A stretch of 64,000 nt of DNA, taken from positions 120,748-184,747 of the forward strand of contig JAGLCJ010000006.1 in NCBI GenBank assembly GCA_023146255.1, written 5' to 3'. Below, piece after piece: positions 1 to 8,476 of this stretch. The translations under genes were made by a program, and so were the position numbers. This DNA comes from Alcanivoracaceae bacterium (GTDB lineage: Bacteria; Pseudomonadota; Gammaproteobacteria; Pseudomonadales; Alcanivoracaceae). Each line of letters opens with the position of its first letter. Position 1 is the first letter of the stretch. Below the pieces are notes generated by a model. That model was not told the origin of the DNA, searched no databases, and saw only the letters and a program-made list of their open reading frames with translations.

Positions 1-111
1 TTTCAGTGCACCGGAGATCGATTCAATAGTGGCGTCCAGTGCGCGACCAGCGTCTGCCTTGGACAGATCAGCTGCTGCGGCGATAGCGTCAATCAGTTCA
101 GATTTATTCAC
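1..111 (-). CDS. hupB: DNA-binding protein HU-beta, N-terminal part (runs off the window)
   Basis: The 37 visible codons on the minus strand read as the N-terminus of the HU histone-like protein (NKSELIDAIAAAADLSKADA), the helical half that forms the HU dimer core. HU bends and compacts DNA in the nucleoid. The start is GTG (109-111), preceded by AAGGGG about 7 nt upstream. The rest of the roughly 90-residue protein, including the DNA-binding beta arm, lies outside the window. The order clpP-clpX-lon-hupB on one strand is the classical arrangement in gammaproteobacteria, which supports the call. Confidence 0.95.
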   Translation of the reverse strand, partial: MNKSELIDAIAAAADLSKADAGRALDATIESISGALK

Positions 112-595
112 AAAATTCCCCTTTGATTATGCAGATTATTCAGATGAGCGCCCGGCTCTCAATCCTTGACCAAGGCGACTTTATACCAATGGGTCCCTGT
201 ACCGTCAAGGAAGGCCCCGTCTACTGACAAAAGCCTGCAACCCGCATCCTTGCTGGCCTGACGCGACTCAACAAAGACGTCAGAACCGCGCCGCAGTATA
301 GCAGTCCATTCGGTTATGGCAGCAGGATTCGGCACACAAACCGGAATTTCCTCGCAGGTTTTACAGAAAAGGTGAAAATAGCGGCGGAACCCCATGATTA
401 GGAAAACAATATTTCCGAAACAGGCAGATTCCACCGGACTCCGGCACGGGCAAACCGGATAAGGTGACGCTGTTTTTTTAACCAGCCGGCTCCCCACGCA
501 TGCATGTCGACCACGAACCGGTGACACCAAACGTAACGCCGGAACAGTATGGAATAAAAAAGGGGGCTGTAAGCCCCCTTTTCTCTCAAACCGGA
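112..595. other. lon-hupB intergenic region, 484 bp, no confident gene
   Basis: Only the lon terminator (553-582) is clear here. A minus-strand open frame of 123 codons (159-530) has Cys- and Arg-rich composition in its first half, no recognisable family and no clear ribosome binding site. It could be a small gene, but is more likely noncoding leader DNA carrying the hupB promoter. I could not identify a convincing -35/-10 pair. Confidence 0.5.
553..582 (-). terminator. Intrinsic terminator after lon
   Basis: On the minus strand a GGGGGCT/AGCCCCC stem with a 3-nt loop is followed directly by six T residues, 14 nt after the lon stop codon. This is a canonical intrinsic terminator. It implies hupB is mainly transcribed from its own promoter downstream. 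Confidence 0.85.
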
Positions 596-2995
596 TCAGT
601 GCGTACTGACACGGTCTTCGTCCGGCTCAGGCTTCTTGCTGTTTTCGGCAGCAATCTCCTCCTCGACTTCAGCCTGACTGAGCGGTGTCGGCATGTGTTG
701 CAATGCCACTTCCAGCACCTGATCAATCCATTTGACCGGAATGATCTTCAATGCGGACTTGATGTTTTCCGGAATTTCTTTCAGATCCCGTTCATTTTCC
801 TGAGGAATGAGCACGGTATCTATCCCACCGCGATGCGCTGCCAGAAGCTTTTCCTTCAAACCACCAATCGGCAGTACCTGACCGCGCAAGGTAATCTCCC
901 CTGTCATCGCCACATTGGCACGAACCGGGATGCCGGTCAGAACCGATACCAGCGTAGTGCACATGGCGATCCCGGCACTGGGGCCGTCTTTCGGCGTCGC
1001 ACCTTCCGGTACGTGAATATGGAAGTCATTGCGCTCGAGTTGACGGCGACGAATGCCTAGCGTCCGGGCACGGCTCTTTACCACAGTCCAGGCTGCCTGA
1101 ATCGACTCCTGCATGACATCGCCCAGCGACCCGGTACTGGTCACCCGGCCCTTGCCGGGCACCGATACACCTTCAATAGTCAACAGCTCGCCGCCGACGG
1201 ACGTCCAGGCCAGACCGGTCACCTGACCGACCTGATCAGCCTCCTCGGCGCGACCAAAGCTGTACTTGCGCACGCCAAGGTACTTCTCGATAGCTGCGCC
1301 TTCAACCAGCACGGGCTCCGAGGATCCGGCCAGCAGGTGCGCCTTGACCACCTTGCGGCAAACCTTGGCCACCTCCCGCTCAAGACCGCGAACACCGGCC
1401 TCGCGGGTGTAGTGCCGAATAATGTGTCTCAGACTGGCCTCGTCAAACTGCACCTCATCAACCTTCAGGCCATTCGCCTCCAGTTGTTTCGGCACCAGAT
1501 ACTGGCGAGCGATGTTGACCTTTTCATCCTCGGTATAACCGGGAATCCGGATCACTTCCATTCGGTCCAGCAACGGGCCCGGAATATTCATCGAATTCGA
1601 AGTGCAGATAAACAACACCTCGGACAGGTCGTAATCGACTTCCAGATAATGATCGTTAAAGCTGTTGTTCTGCTCCGGATCCAGCACCTCAAGCAGAGCC
1701 GACGCCGGGTCTCCGCGCTGATCCATGCCCATCTTGTCAATTTCATCGAGCAGGAACAGCGGATTGCGAACACCGACCTTGGCCAGCTTCTGCACCACCT
1801 TGCCCGGCAGCGAACCGATGTAAGTACGACGGTGACCACGGATTTCAGCCTCGTCACGCACCCCGCCCACGGCCATGCGGACAAACTTGCGATTGGTCGC
1901 CTTGGCGATGGACTGACCAAGGGAGGTTTTGCCGACACCCGGTGGACCGACCAGACAAAGCACCGGCCCCTTGACCTTGCCGACACGACTCTGCACGGCA
2001 AGAAACTCCAGAATTCGGTCTTTCACTTCTTCCAGACCATAGTGATCCTGGTCCAGCACCTGCTGGGCACGGGCGATGTCATGACTGATCTTGCTACGCT
2101 TTTTCCACGGGACGTTCACCATCCAGTCGAGATAGCTGCGCACCACAGTAGCTTCCGCGGACATCGGCGACATCATCTTCAGCTTGTTCAGTTCGGTTTT
2201 GGCTTTCTCACGGGCATCCTTGCTCATGCCCGCAGCATTAATGCGTTTTTCCAGCTCTTCAAGCTCGTTGCCACCCTCATCCAGATCACCCAGTTCTTTC
2301 TGGATCGCCTTCATCTGTTCGTTCAGGTAGTACTCACGCTGGCTTTTCTCCATCTGTTTCTTGACCCGGCCACGGATACGCTTCTCGACTTTCAGTACAT
2401 CGAGTTCACCTTCCATCAGGCTGATCAGATGCTCGACCCGCTCGCGGGCGTCAGCCATCTGCAGGATGTCCTGCTTTTCTTCAATCTTGAGCTGCAAGTG
2501 TGCGGCAATGGTGTCGGCGAGACGTCCAAGCTCATCAATACTGGTCACCGAACTGACAATCTCAGGCGCAACCTTTTTCGACATCTTGACGTAATCATCA
2601 AACTGGGCGAGCAGGGATTTTGACAGGGCTTCCGCCTCGGCCGGCTCCGGCAACACTTCTGCCAGCTCCTCAACATTGGCGGTGATGCTGACGCCTTCCA
2701 TCATCAGATGGGTGACAGAAGCACGGGACACGCCCTCCACCAGTACCTTGACGGTGCCATCCGGCAATTTCAGCATCTGCAGCACGGTCGCGACGGTACC
2801 CACTGCATGAATGTCTTCTGCGGTCGGCTCGTCGTCGGAGGCGTTACGCTGGGCGACCAGCAACACCTGCTTGTCGCCGGCCATCGCTGCTTCCAGCGCG
2901 CGGATCGACTTGGCCCGACCAACAAACAGCGGGATGACCATATGCGGGTAAACAACCACATCTCTGAGTGGCAGCAGCGGAATTTCTTTCAGCAC
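596..2995 (-). CDS. lon: ATP-dependent protease La (Lon)
   Basis: Homo-oligomeric cytosolic AAA+ serine protease that degrades misfolded and regulatory proteins. The 799 residues have the LonA layout: N-terminal substrate-binding domain (1-200), coiled-coil linker (200-300), AAA+ module with Walker A GPPGVGKTS and Walker B FLLDEID, and C-terminal protease domain. The protease domain carries the Ser-Lys dyad: S673 in PKDGPSAG and K716 in GGLKEK, with the same 43-residue spacing as E. coli S679/K722. Translation starts at GTG (2993-2995) with GAGG upstream. The C-terminal tail past residue 770 is acidic and variable, as is usual. It lies downstream of clpX with a weak hairpin between. Confidence 0.98.
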   Translation of the reverse strand: MLKEIPLLPLRDVVVYPHMVIPLFVGRAKSIRALEAAMAGDKQVLLVAQRNASDDEPTAEDIHAVGTVATVLQMLKLPDGTVKVLVEGVSRASVTHLMMEGVSITANVEELAEVLPEPAEAEALSKSLLAQFDDYVKMSKKVAPEIVSSVTSIDELGRLADTIAAHLQLKIEEKQDILQMADARERVEHLISLMEGELDVLKVEKRIRGRVKKQMEKSQREYYLNEQMKAIQKELGDLDEGGNELEELEKRINAAGMSKDAREKAKTELNKLKMMSPMSAEATVVRSYLDWMVNVPWKKRSKISHDIARAQQVLDQDHYGLEEVKDRILEFLAVQSRVGKVKGPVLCLVGPPGVGKTSLGQSIAKATNRKFVRMAVGGVRDEAEIRGHRRTYIGSLPGKVVQKLAKVGVRNPLFLLDEIDKMGMDQRGDPASALLEVLDPEQNNSFNDHYLEVDYDLSEVLFICTSNSMNIPGPLLDRMEVIRIPGYTEDEKVNIARQYLVPKQLEANGLKVDEVQFDEASLRHIIRHYTREAGVRGLEREVAKVCRKVVKAHLLAGSSEPVLVEGAAIEKYLGVRKYSFGRAEEADQVGQVTGLAWTSVGGELLTIEGVSVPGKGRVTSTGSLGDVMQESIQAAWTVVKSRARTLGIRRRQLERNDFHIHVPEGATPKDGPSAGIAMCTTLVSVLTGIPVRANVAMTGEITLRGQVLPIGGLKEKLLAAHRGGIDTVLIPQENERDLKEIPENIKSALKIIPVKWIDQVLEVALQHMPTPLSQAEVEEEIAAENSKKPEPDEDRVSTH

Positions 2996-3035
2996 ATTCG
3001 CCTCACTGGTTAGCAGTTCACTCCGGCCAAGACTG

Positions 3036-3058
3036 AAAAAGGCCCTTGCAGGCCTTCT
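3036..3058 (-). terminator. Weak hairpin terminator between clpX and lon
   Basis: On the minus strand AAGGCC/GGCCTT pairs around a 6-nt loop and is followed by a short T run, just after the clpX stop. It probably gives partial termination, with some read-through into lon. Confidence 0.5.
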
Positions 3059-3064
3059 TCAGAG

Positions 3065-4348
3065 TCAGTCCGGCGCTACTTTGGATGCCGGCTTTTCACT
3101 GTTGCTGTAAATCAGCAGCGGCTCTGAATCACCGCGAATGGTTGCCGAATCAATGACCACTTTGGCAACGCCCTGCATCGACGGTACCTGATACATGGTG
3201 TCGAGCAGGACATTTTCAAGGATCGATCTCAGACCACGGGCACCGGTCTTGCGCTCCATGGCTCGCTTGGCCACTTCACGCAGGGCATCCTCACGGAAAT
3301 CCAGCTCAACGCCTTCCATCTCGAACAGCCGACCATACTGCTTGGTCAGGGCATTGCGTGGCTCGGTCAGGATCTGGATCAGGGCTTCCTCGGTCAGCTC
3401 CTCCAGAGTCGCGGTCACCGGCAAGCGGCCGATGAACTCCGGAATCAAACCGTATTTGATCAGATCCTCCGGCTCGACTTCCTGGAACAGCTGGCCAACG
3501 GTGCGACCAAATTGCTTGCTCTTCACCTCCGCCGAGAAACCGATTCCACCCTTTTCAGAGCGGGCCTGAATGATTTTCTCCAGACCGGCAAAAGCGCCAC
3601 CGCAAATGAACAGGATATTGGAAGTATCCACTTGCAGGAATTCCTGTTGCGGATGCTTGCGGCCACCCTGCGGCGGCACCGAAGCTACCGTGCCTTCGAT
3701 CAGCTTGAGCAGAGCCTGCTGCACGCCTTCGCCGGACACGTCGCGAGTAATCGACGGGTTATCGGACTTGCGCGAAATCTTGTCGATTTCGTCAATATAG
3801 ACAATGCCCTGCTGCGCCTTCTCAACGTCGTAATCACATTTCTGCAGCAGCTTCTGGATAATGTTTTCCACGTCCTCGCCGACGTAACCGGCTTCGGTGA
3901 GGGTGGTGGCATCGGCAATGGTGAAAGGCACATTGAGCAGACGCGCCAGCGTTTCCGCCAGCAAGGTCTTGCCGGAACCGGTCGGACCGATCAGCAGGAT
4001 GTTGCTCTTGCCGAGCTCGACCTCTTCCTTGCCTTTCTTACTACCGCGCAGACGCTTGTAATGGTTGTATACCGCTACCGCGAGTACTTTCTTGGCACGC
4101 TCCTGACCAATCACATAATCGTCGAGAGTTTCCTTGATTTCGTTCGGACGCGGCAGCTTCTCGGCATTATTGTCCGAGCTGTCGTCCTGCACCTCTTCAC
4201 GAATAATGTCGTTGCAGAGATCCACACATTCGTCGCAGATAAACACGGACGGGCCCGCAATCAACTTGCGCACCTCATGCTGGCTCTTGCCGCAGAAAGA
4301 ACAATAAAGCAGCTTGCCGTCGTCTTTACCGCCGGAGTGGTCGGTCAT
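3065..4348 (-). CDS. clpX: ClpX, ATPase subunit of the ClpXP protease
   Basis: AAA+ unfoldase that recognises tagged substrates and threads them into ClpP. The 427 residues begin with the C4 zinc-binding domain (CSFCGK ... CDECVDLC, residues 15-45) that dimerises and binds adaptors. They continue with Walker A GPTGSGKT, Walker B VYIDEIDK and the C-terminal small domain. The IGF loop that docks ClpP is seen as KGGIGFSAEV. The start ATG has AGGAGA 5 nt upstream. It lies downstream of clpP in the same direction, as expected for co-expression. Confidence 0.98.
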   Translation of the reverse strand: MTDHSGGKDDGKLLYCSFCGKSQHEVRKLIAGPSVFICDECVDLCNDIIREEVQDDSSDNNAEKLPRPNEIKETLDDYVIGQERAKKVLAVAVYNHYKRLRGSKKGKEEVELGKSNILLIGPTGSGKTLLAETLARLLNVPFTIADATTLTEAGYVGEDVENIIQKLLQKCDYDVEKAQQGIVYIDEIDKISRKSDNPSITRDVSGEGVQQALLKLIEGTVASVPPQGGRKHPQQEFLQVDTSNILFICGGAFAGLEKIIQARSEKGGIGFSAEVKSKQFGRTVGQLFQEVEPEDLIKYGLIPEFIGRLPVTATLEELTEEALIQILTEPRNALTKQYGRLFEMEGVELDFREDALREVAKRAMERKTGARGLRSILENVLLDTMYQVPSMQGVAKVVIDSATIRGDSEPLLIYSNSEKPASKVAPD

Positions 4349-4464
4349 CGGCTCTCCTGAATTCCGGTCTACAGAGTCAAGATGCAGGCAATATGGGCCA
4401 TTTTCAAGCCCATCTACACCCGCGCCCTGCTGTTTGGTCAGATTTTACCCAAATTCACACTGGC

Positions 4465-5121
4465 TCAAACCGGGCGCCGGGTAAGCACCTGATCCACAAG
4501 GCCATATTCCTTCGCGGCCTCTGCCCCCATGAAGTTATCACGATCGGTATCGCGCTCGATCACGTCAATCGGCTGCCCGGTGTGATGAGCCAGCAGATCG
4601 TTCAGCTGCGAGCGGATCTTGAGGATTTCGCGGGCGTGAATCTCGATATCGGACGCCTGCCCCTGAAATCCGCCCAGCGGCTGGTGAATCATGATCCGGG
4701 CGTTCGGTAACACATACCGCTTGCCCTTCGCTCCTGCGGTCAGCAGGAACGCGCCCATGCTGGCGGCCTGACCGATACACATGGTCGATACGTCCGGCTT
4801 GATGAACTGCATGGTGTCGTAGATCGACAGGCCAGCGGTGACCGAGCCGCCCGGGCTATTGATGTAGAAATGGATGTCCTTGTCCGGGTTCTCCGACTCC
4901 AGCCACAGCATCTGCGCGACAATCAGGTTGGCCATATGGTCCTCAACCTGCCCGACCATAAACACCACCCGCTCCTTGAGCAGGCGCGAGAAGATATCAA
5001 ACGAGCGTTCGCCTCGGGCGGTCTGCTCGATCACAATCGGCACCAGCGCCGAACGGGTCGGATCTTCGATCAGTTTGTTCATTTCCGGCGTCATGGAGGT
5101 GATGCGGCTGAAATCGATCAT
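4465..5121 (-). CDS. clpP: ClpP, proteolytic subunit of ClpXP/ClpAP
   Basis: Tetradecameric serine peptidase that forms the degradation chamber for ClpX and ClpA. The catalytic triad is complete: S121 (QAASMGAF), H146 (MIHQPLGG) and D195 (DTDRDNF), with the same spacing as E. coli ClpP. The protein is 218 residues, slightly longer than usual because of its N-terminal propeptide region. ATG is preceded by AAGGA. It is followed by clpX, as in most gammaproteobacteria. Confidence 0.98.
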   Translation of the reverse strand: MIDFSRITSMTPEMNKLIEDPTRSALVPIVIEQTARGERSFDIFSRLLKERVVFMVGQVEDHMANLIVAQMLWLESENPDKDIHFYINSPGGSVTAGLSIYDTMQFIKPDVSTMCIGQAASMGAFLLTAGAKGKRYVLPNARIMIHQPLGGFQGQASDIEIHAREILKIRSQLNDLLAHHTGQPIDVIERDTDRDNFMGAEAAKEYGLVDQVLTRRPV

Positions 5122-5237
5122 CGGACTTTTCCTTGTTATGCGTCAGCATGAATGACTGCATGTTATGTCGGTCTTTCAACAGACGTCCATAAAAGTGGCG
5201 TCAATGCCGGTCCGTTTGCTGCTTTATTGGCCTGAAA

Positions 5238-5266
5238 CGGCGACGGGGCCCGAAGGCCCCGTCGCA
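5238..5266 (-). terminator. GC-rich hairpin after tig
   Basis: An 11-bp stem (5240-5250 with 5255-5265) closes a stable TTCG tetraloop on the minus strand, 17 nt after the tig stop. The T run after it is short (CGTTTC), so termination may be partial, with read-through into clpP. Confidence 0.6.
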
Positions 5267-5282
5267 ACTGCTCAAAAAGCGA

Positions 5283-6593
5283 TCAACGCTGGCCGCGCTG
5301 GCTCGCTACCACTTCCTCGTAGGACATGGTTTTGTCGCTCTGGCTGGCAGAGGCCAGCACCAGCTCGACCACCTGCTCTTCCAGCACCGCACCTTCCACC
5401 TGCTCCAGCTGCTGGCGGTTGCCGTAGAACCACTTGACCACTTCGGCCGGCTCTTCGTACTGCTCGGCGATTTCCTCGATCCGGGCACGGACCTTGTCGG
5501 CATCGGCCTTGAGCTGGTTCTGCTCGAGAATCTGGCGAACGATCAGACCCAGACGCACGGAACGCTCGGCCTGCTCACGGAACAGATCGTCCGGCAGGAT
5601 GCTGGCATCAAACTGCTGGCCGCCACCGAACTGCTGCATCATCTGCTGACGCATGCGCTGGATTTCATTACCAACCAGCGCACCAGGCACATCGAAGCTG
5701 TGGTTGTTAACCAGGCCATCCATCACCTGCCCCTTGATCTGGGCGCGAACAGCATTGGTCAGCTCACGCTCCATGTTCTTCTTCACTTCAACACGGAACT
5801 TGGCCAGATCGCCGCCTTCAACGCCGAACGCCTTCATGAACTCTTCATCGATTTCCGGCAGCTTCTGCGCTTCCACCTTGTTGACGGTGATCTTGAACTC
5901 GACCGCCTGACCTTTCAGCTCCTCGGCGTGGTAATCCTCCGGGAAGCTCAGTGACAGGGTCTTGCTGTCCCCTGCTTTGGCGCCAACCAGGCCGTCTTCA
6001 AAGCCCGGAATCATGGAGCCGGAGCCGAGCACCAGATTCTGGCCCTTGGCCGAACCACCGGCGAATGCTTCGCCACCCTTGAAACCTTCGTAATCAATAT
6101 TGACGCGGTCGCCCTGCTCCGCGGCGCGCTCGACAACTTCCCAGCTGGCGCGCTGCTTGCGCAGGTTGTCGATCATGTTATCGAGATCCGCTTCGGTCAC
6201 CTCGGCAACCGGACGCTCAACGCTAACCTCGCTAAAGCTGGCCAGTGCGATTTCCGGGAACACATCAAATACGGCAACGAATTCGAGGTCCTTGCCCGGC
6301 TCATTGCGGGTTGGCTCGAAACGCGGCATGCCGGCCGGCTCCAGCTTGTGCTCTTCAACCGCCTTGATAAAGCTGTCACGCATGACATCGCTGAGCACTT
6401 CGCTACGGACGGCCTTGGCAAAACGACGCTTTACTTCACGCATCGGCACCTTGCCCGGACGGAAACCGTCAACGCGCAGGTTTTTCTGCGCCTCCAGCAG
6501 ACGCTGCTCAACAGCAGAGTCCAGACGCTCGGCCGGTACGGCCACAGTGAGGCGACGCTCAAGGCCTGAAGTCGTTTCTACGGAAACCTGCAT
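5283..6593 (-). CDS. tig: Trigger factor
   Basis: Ribosome-associated chaperone and prolyl isomerase that meets nascent chains at the exit tunnel. Read from the internal ATG at 6593 it is 436 residues, the normal size, and begins MQVSVETTSGLERRL. That ATG has AGAGGA 5 nt upstream; the frame is open for five more codons but the upstream ATG lacks such a site. The order is the ribosome-binding N-domain with the signature GFRPGKVPM (residues 43-51), an FKBP-type isomerase domain (about 155-245), and the C-terminal chaperone arms. The tig-clpP-clpX-lon order is classical. Confidence 0.97.
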   Translation of the reverse strand: MQVSVETTSGLERRLTVAVPAERLDSAVEQRLLEAQKNLRVDGFRPGKVPMREVKRRFAKAVRSEVLSDVMRDSFIKAVEEHKLEPAGMPRFEPTRNEPGKDLEFVAVFDVFPEIALASFSEVSVERPVAEVTEADLDNMIDNLRKQRASWEVVERAAEQGDRVNIDYEGFKGGEAFAGGSAKGQNLVLGSGSMIPGFEDGLVGAKAGDSKTLSLSFPEDYHAEELKGQAVEFKITVNKVEAQKLPEIDEEFMKAFGVEGGDLAKFRVEVKKNMERELTNAVRAQIKGQVMDGLVNNHSFDVPGALVGNEIQRMRQQMMQQFGGGQQFDASILPDDLFREQAERSVRLGLIVRQILEQNQLKADADKVRARIEEIAEQYEEPAEVVKWFYGNRQQLEQVEGAVLEEQVVELVLASASQSDKTMSYEEVVASQRGQR

Positions 6594-6759
6594 AACATCC
6601 TCTTTCATAAGGCATTTGAATTCGTGACGAAGCCCCGCAGGCTGACTGCGCGCTCCATGAAGGCGGCGGATTATAAAGGAAGCGCGGCGGGATGCCTATC
6701 AATGGCAGTCTCTTCCAGACAGCATCGAAGGGGCTGGTGAGGGCGCTTGGCGGCGGTGA

Positions 6760-6944
6760 CCTGATGCAGTCGCTCCCCGATAATCGCCTGGTGCATCAGG
6801 CAACCACTGTCAGGCGCAGCAAACTCCCTGCCAAATCCGGGTTTAAAGCACTTGTTCGTCGAAACTGCCTAGCGGTGTCTGTGACAGGCCGGTACACCAG
6901 GCGATTAACGGGGAGCGACTGTACCGGCCTGTCACAGACACCGC
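6760..6944. repeat. Two hairpins with different stems but the same 23-nt loop
   Basis: Hairpin 1 has 9-bp arms (6760-6768 with 6792-6800). Hairpin 2 has perfect 25-bp arms (6872-6896 with 6920-6944). Their 23-nt loops, 6769-6791 and 6897-6919, are reverse complements of each other with one mismatch, while the stems are unrelated. The pair lies between tig and the tRNAs, with no convincing gene in the region 6594-7025. This is the same design (conserved loop, variable stem) as the larger stem-loop family elsewhere in the window, but the loop sequence differs. Function is unknown. Confidence 0.8.
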
Positions 6945-6993
6945 GCGCCCTCAGGCTGGCACGAAACTTCAAACGGTCCAGGTAATCAGGCAT

Positions 6994-7016
6994 AAAAAAA
7001 CCCGCCGAAGCGGGTT
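6994..7016 (-). terminator. Intrinsic terminator after the tRNA cluster
   Basis: On the minus strand AACCCGC/GCGGGTT pairs around TTCG and is followed by seven T residues, just after tRNA-His. This is a strong canonical terminator for the Pro-Arg-His tRNA transcript. Confidence 0.85.
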
Positions 7017-7025
7017 CTTGAATAG

Positions 7026-7102
7026 TGGGGTGGCTGATGGGGCTCGAACCCACGACAACCGGAATCACAATCCGGGGCTCTACCAACTGAGCTACAGCCA
7101 CC
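7026..7102 (-). tRNA. tRNA-His (anticodon GTG)
   Basis: The cloverleaf is complete. The anticodon loop TTGTGAT gives GTG, the T arm contains GGTTCGAGCC, the D arm contains AGCTCAGTTGGTAGAGC, and CCA is encoded. The extra G at position -1 typical of tRNA-His is encoded at 7102. The sequence is close to that of E. coli tRNA-His. It is the last of three tRNAs on the minus strand. Confidence 0.97.
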
Positions 7103-7130
7103 ACTAAAACCTGTCGCCGGGCGTAACGGA

Positions 7131-7207
7131 TGGCACGCCTGGCAGGGCTCGAACCTGCAACCTACGGCTTAGAAGGCCGTTGCTCTATCCAATTGAGCTA
7201 CAGGCGC
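7131..7207 (-). tRNA. tRNA-Arg (anticodon TCT)
   Basis: Complete cloverleaf with anticodon loop CTTCTAA (TCT, reading AGA/AGG), T arm GGTTCGAGCC and encoded CCA. It lies between tRNA-Pro and tRNA-His in what is probably one transcript. Confidence 0.96.
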
Positions 7208-7252
7208 CTGTTCCGTCCGCAACTTTCGCCGCTTCCCTTCAACTTCAAAGGA

Positions 7253-7329
7253 TGGTCGGGGTGGAGGGATTCGAACCCCCGACATCCTGCTCCCAAAGCA
7301 GGCGCGCTACCAGACTGCGCTACACCCCG
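7253..7329 (-). tRNA. tRNA-Pro (anticodon TGG)
   Basis: Complete cloverleaf with anticodon loop TTTGGGA (TGG), acceptor stem CGGGGTG/CACCCCG, T arm GGTTCGAATC and encoded CCA. It is the first gene of the tRNA cluster. Clusters combining Arg, His and Pro tRNAs are common in gammaproteobacteria. Confidence 0.96.
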
Positions 7330-7506
7330 GGCTAGCAGCTCGAGCGAGGCGGCATATTACTCGCGGCCCTCTGGAGCGTCAACGAAAAAGCCCGCCATAT
7401 CAGACTGATTGCGCGCTTTTTGCGCCGGCCGCCACAGCGTGCGAAAATCGCGCGCCCCGCCGGCCCGGAGCCGGCTCTCGACCCCCTGATGACACCCGGA
7501 GAGCGC

Positions 7507-8352
7507 ATGACGGCCCTGATTCTTGATGGCAAAGCCCTGGCCCAGCAGTTCGAAAACGACATGCGCGGCCGAGTCGAAAAACTCAAGGCAAAGGGAGATG
7601 GCCGCACCCCGATTCTGGCCACCATTCTGGTCGGTGCCGACCCCGCGTCCGCCACCTACGTAAAAATGAAAGGCAATGCCTGCGAACGTGTCGGCCTCGG
7701 TTCCCGGCGGATCGAATTGCCGGAGCAGACCAGCACCGAAGAGTTGCTTGCCGTCATCGACGAACTGAATAGCAACCCGGACGTACATGGCATCCTCCTG
7801 CAGCACCCGGTGCCGGAACAGATTGACGAGCGCGCCTGCTTTGATGCCATCGCCCTGGAAAAGGACGTCGATGGTGTCACCTGCCTCGGCTTCGGCCGGA
7901 TGAGCATGGGTGAAGCTGCCTACGGCAGCGCCACCCCGAAAGGCATCATGCGCCTGCTTGAGCACTACAACATCGAGCTGGCCGGCAAGCATGCGGTGGT
8001 GGTCGGCCGCAGCGCCATTCTCGGCAAGCCGATGGCGATGATGCTGCTCGGTGCCAATGCCACCGTCACCATTTGCCACAGCCGCACGAAGGACCTCGCC
8101 GACCATATCCGCCGTGCCGATATCGTCGTCGGTGCGGTCGGCAAGCCGGAGTTCATCAAGGCCGACTGGATCAAGGACGGCGCCGTGGTGGTCGACGCCG
8201 GCTATCACCCGGGCGGCGTCGGCGATATTGAACTGGCCCCGCTGAAGGATCGGGTCAGCGCCTGGACCCCGGTGCCCGGCGGCGTTGGCCCGATGACCAT
8301 CAATACCCTGATCTTCCAGACGCTCGAGGCCGGCGAGAAAGCGCTCGGCTGA
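7507..8352 (+). CDS. folD: Bifunctional methylenetetrahydrofolate dehydrogenase/cyclohydrolase
   Basis: Interconverts 5,10-methylene- and 10-formyl-tetrahydrofolate for purine and formyl-Met synthesis. From ATG 7507 (GGAGA upstream) it is 281 residues, the normal size; the frame extends upstream but without family sequence. Visible motifs are the catalytic lysine in YVKMK (K55), the QHPVPEQID loop, the NADP-binding GRSAILGKPMA segment, and the C-terminal PVPGGVGPMT signature. It is transcribed divergently from the tRNA cluster. Confidence 0.97.
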   Translation: MTALILDGKALAQQFENDMRGRVEKLKAKGDGRTPILATILVGADPASATYVKMKGNACERVGLGSRRIELPEQTSTEELLAVIDELNSNPDVHGILLQHPVPEQIDERACFDAIALEKDVDGVTCLGFGRMSMGEAAYGSATPKGIMRLLEHYNIELAGKHAVVVGRSAILGKPMAMMLLGANATVTICHSRTKDLADHIRRADIVVGAVGKPEFIKADWIKDGAVVVDAGYHPGGVGDIELAPLKDRVSAWTPVPGGVGPMTINTLIFQTLEAGEKALG

Positions 8353-8366
8353 TCGGCCATGGGGCA

Positions 8367-8395
8367 GTGCCATCCGGCGCTGGCTTCTTTATAAT
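8367..8395 (+). promoter_or_regulatory. Probable sigma-70 promoter of mdh
   Basis: A perfect TATAAT -10 box lies at 8390-8395, with GTGCCA (4 of 6 matches to TTGACA) at 8367-8372 and a 17-bp spacer. It sits about 80 bp before the mdh start. Confidence 0.5.
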
Positions 8396-8476
8396 GCCGC
8401 CCGCTCAGCCGGCCAGCGCCAACCAGCGGGCCCGGAAAACTCAACCGCCACAAGCGATTTCACCCAGGAGATCCTC

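Noticed and set aside
1337..2623. 428-codon plus-strand frame
   Set aside because: It lies wholly antisense to lon, which has full family identity; composition is that of a shadow frame.
7130..7408. 92-codon plus-strand open frame reading LAGLEPATYG and WRDSNPRHPAPKA
   Set aside because: It is the antisense translation of the tRNA-Arg and tRNA-Pro genes, a well-known artefact.
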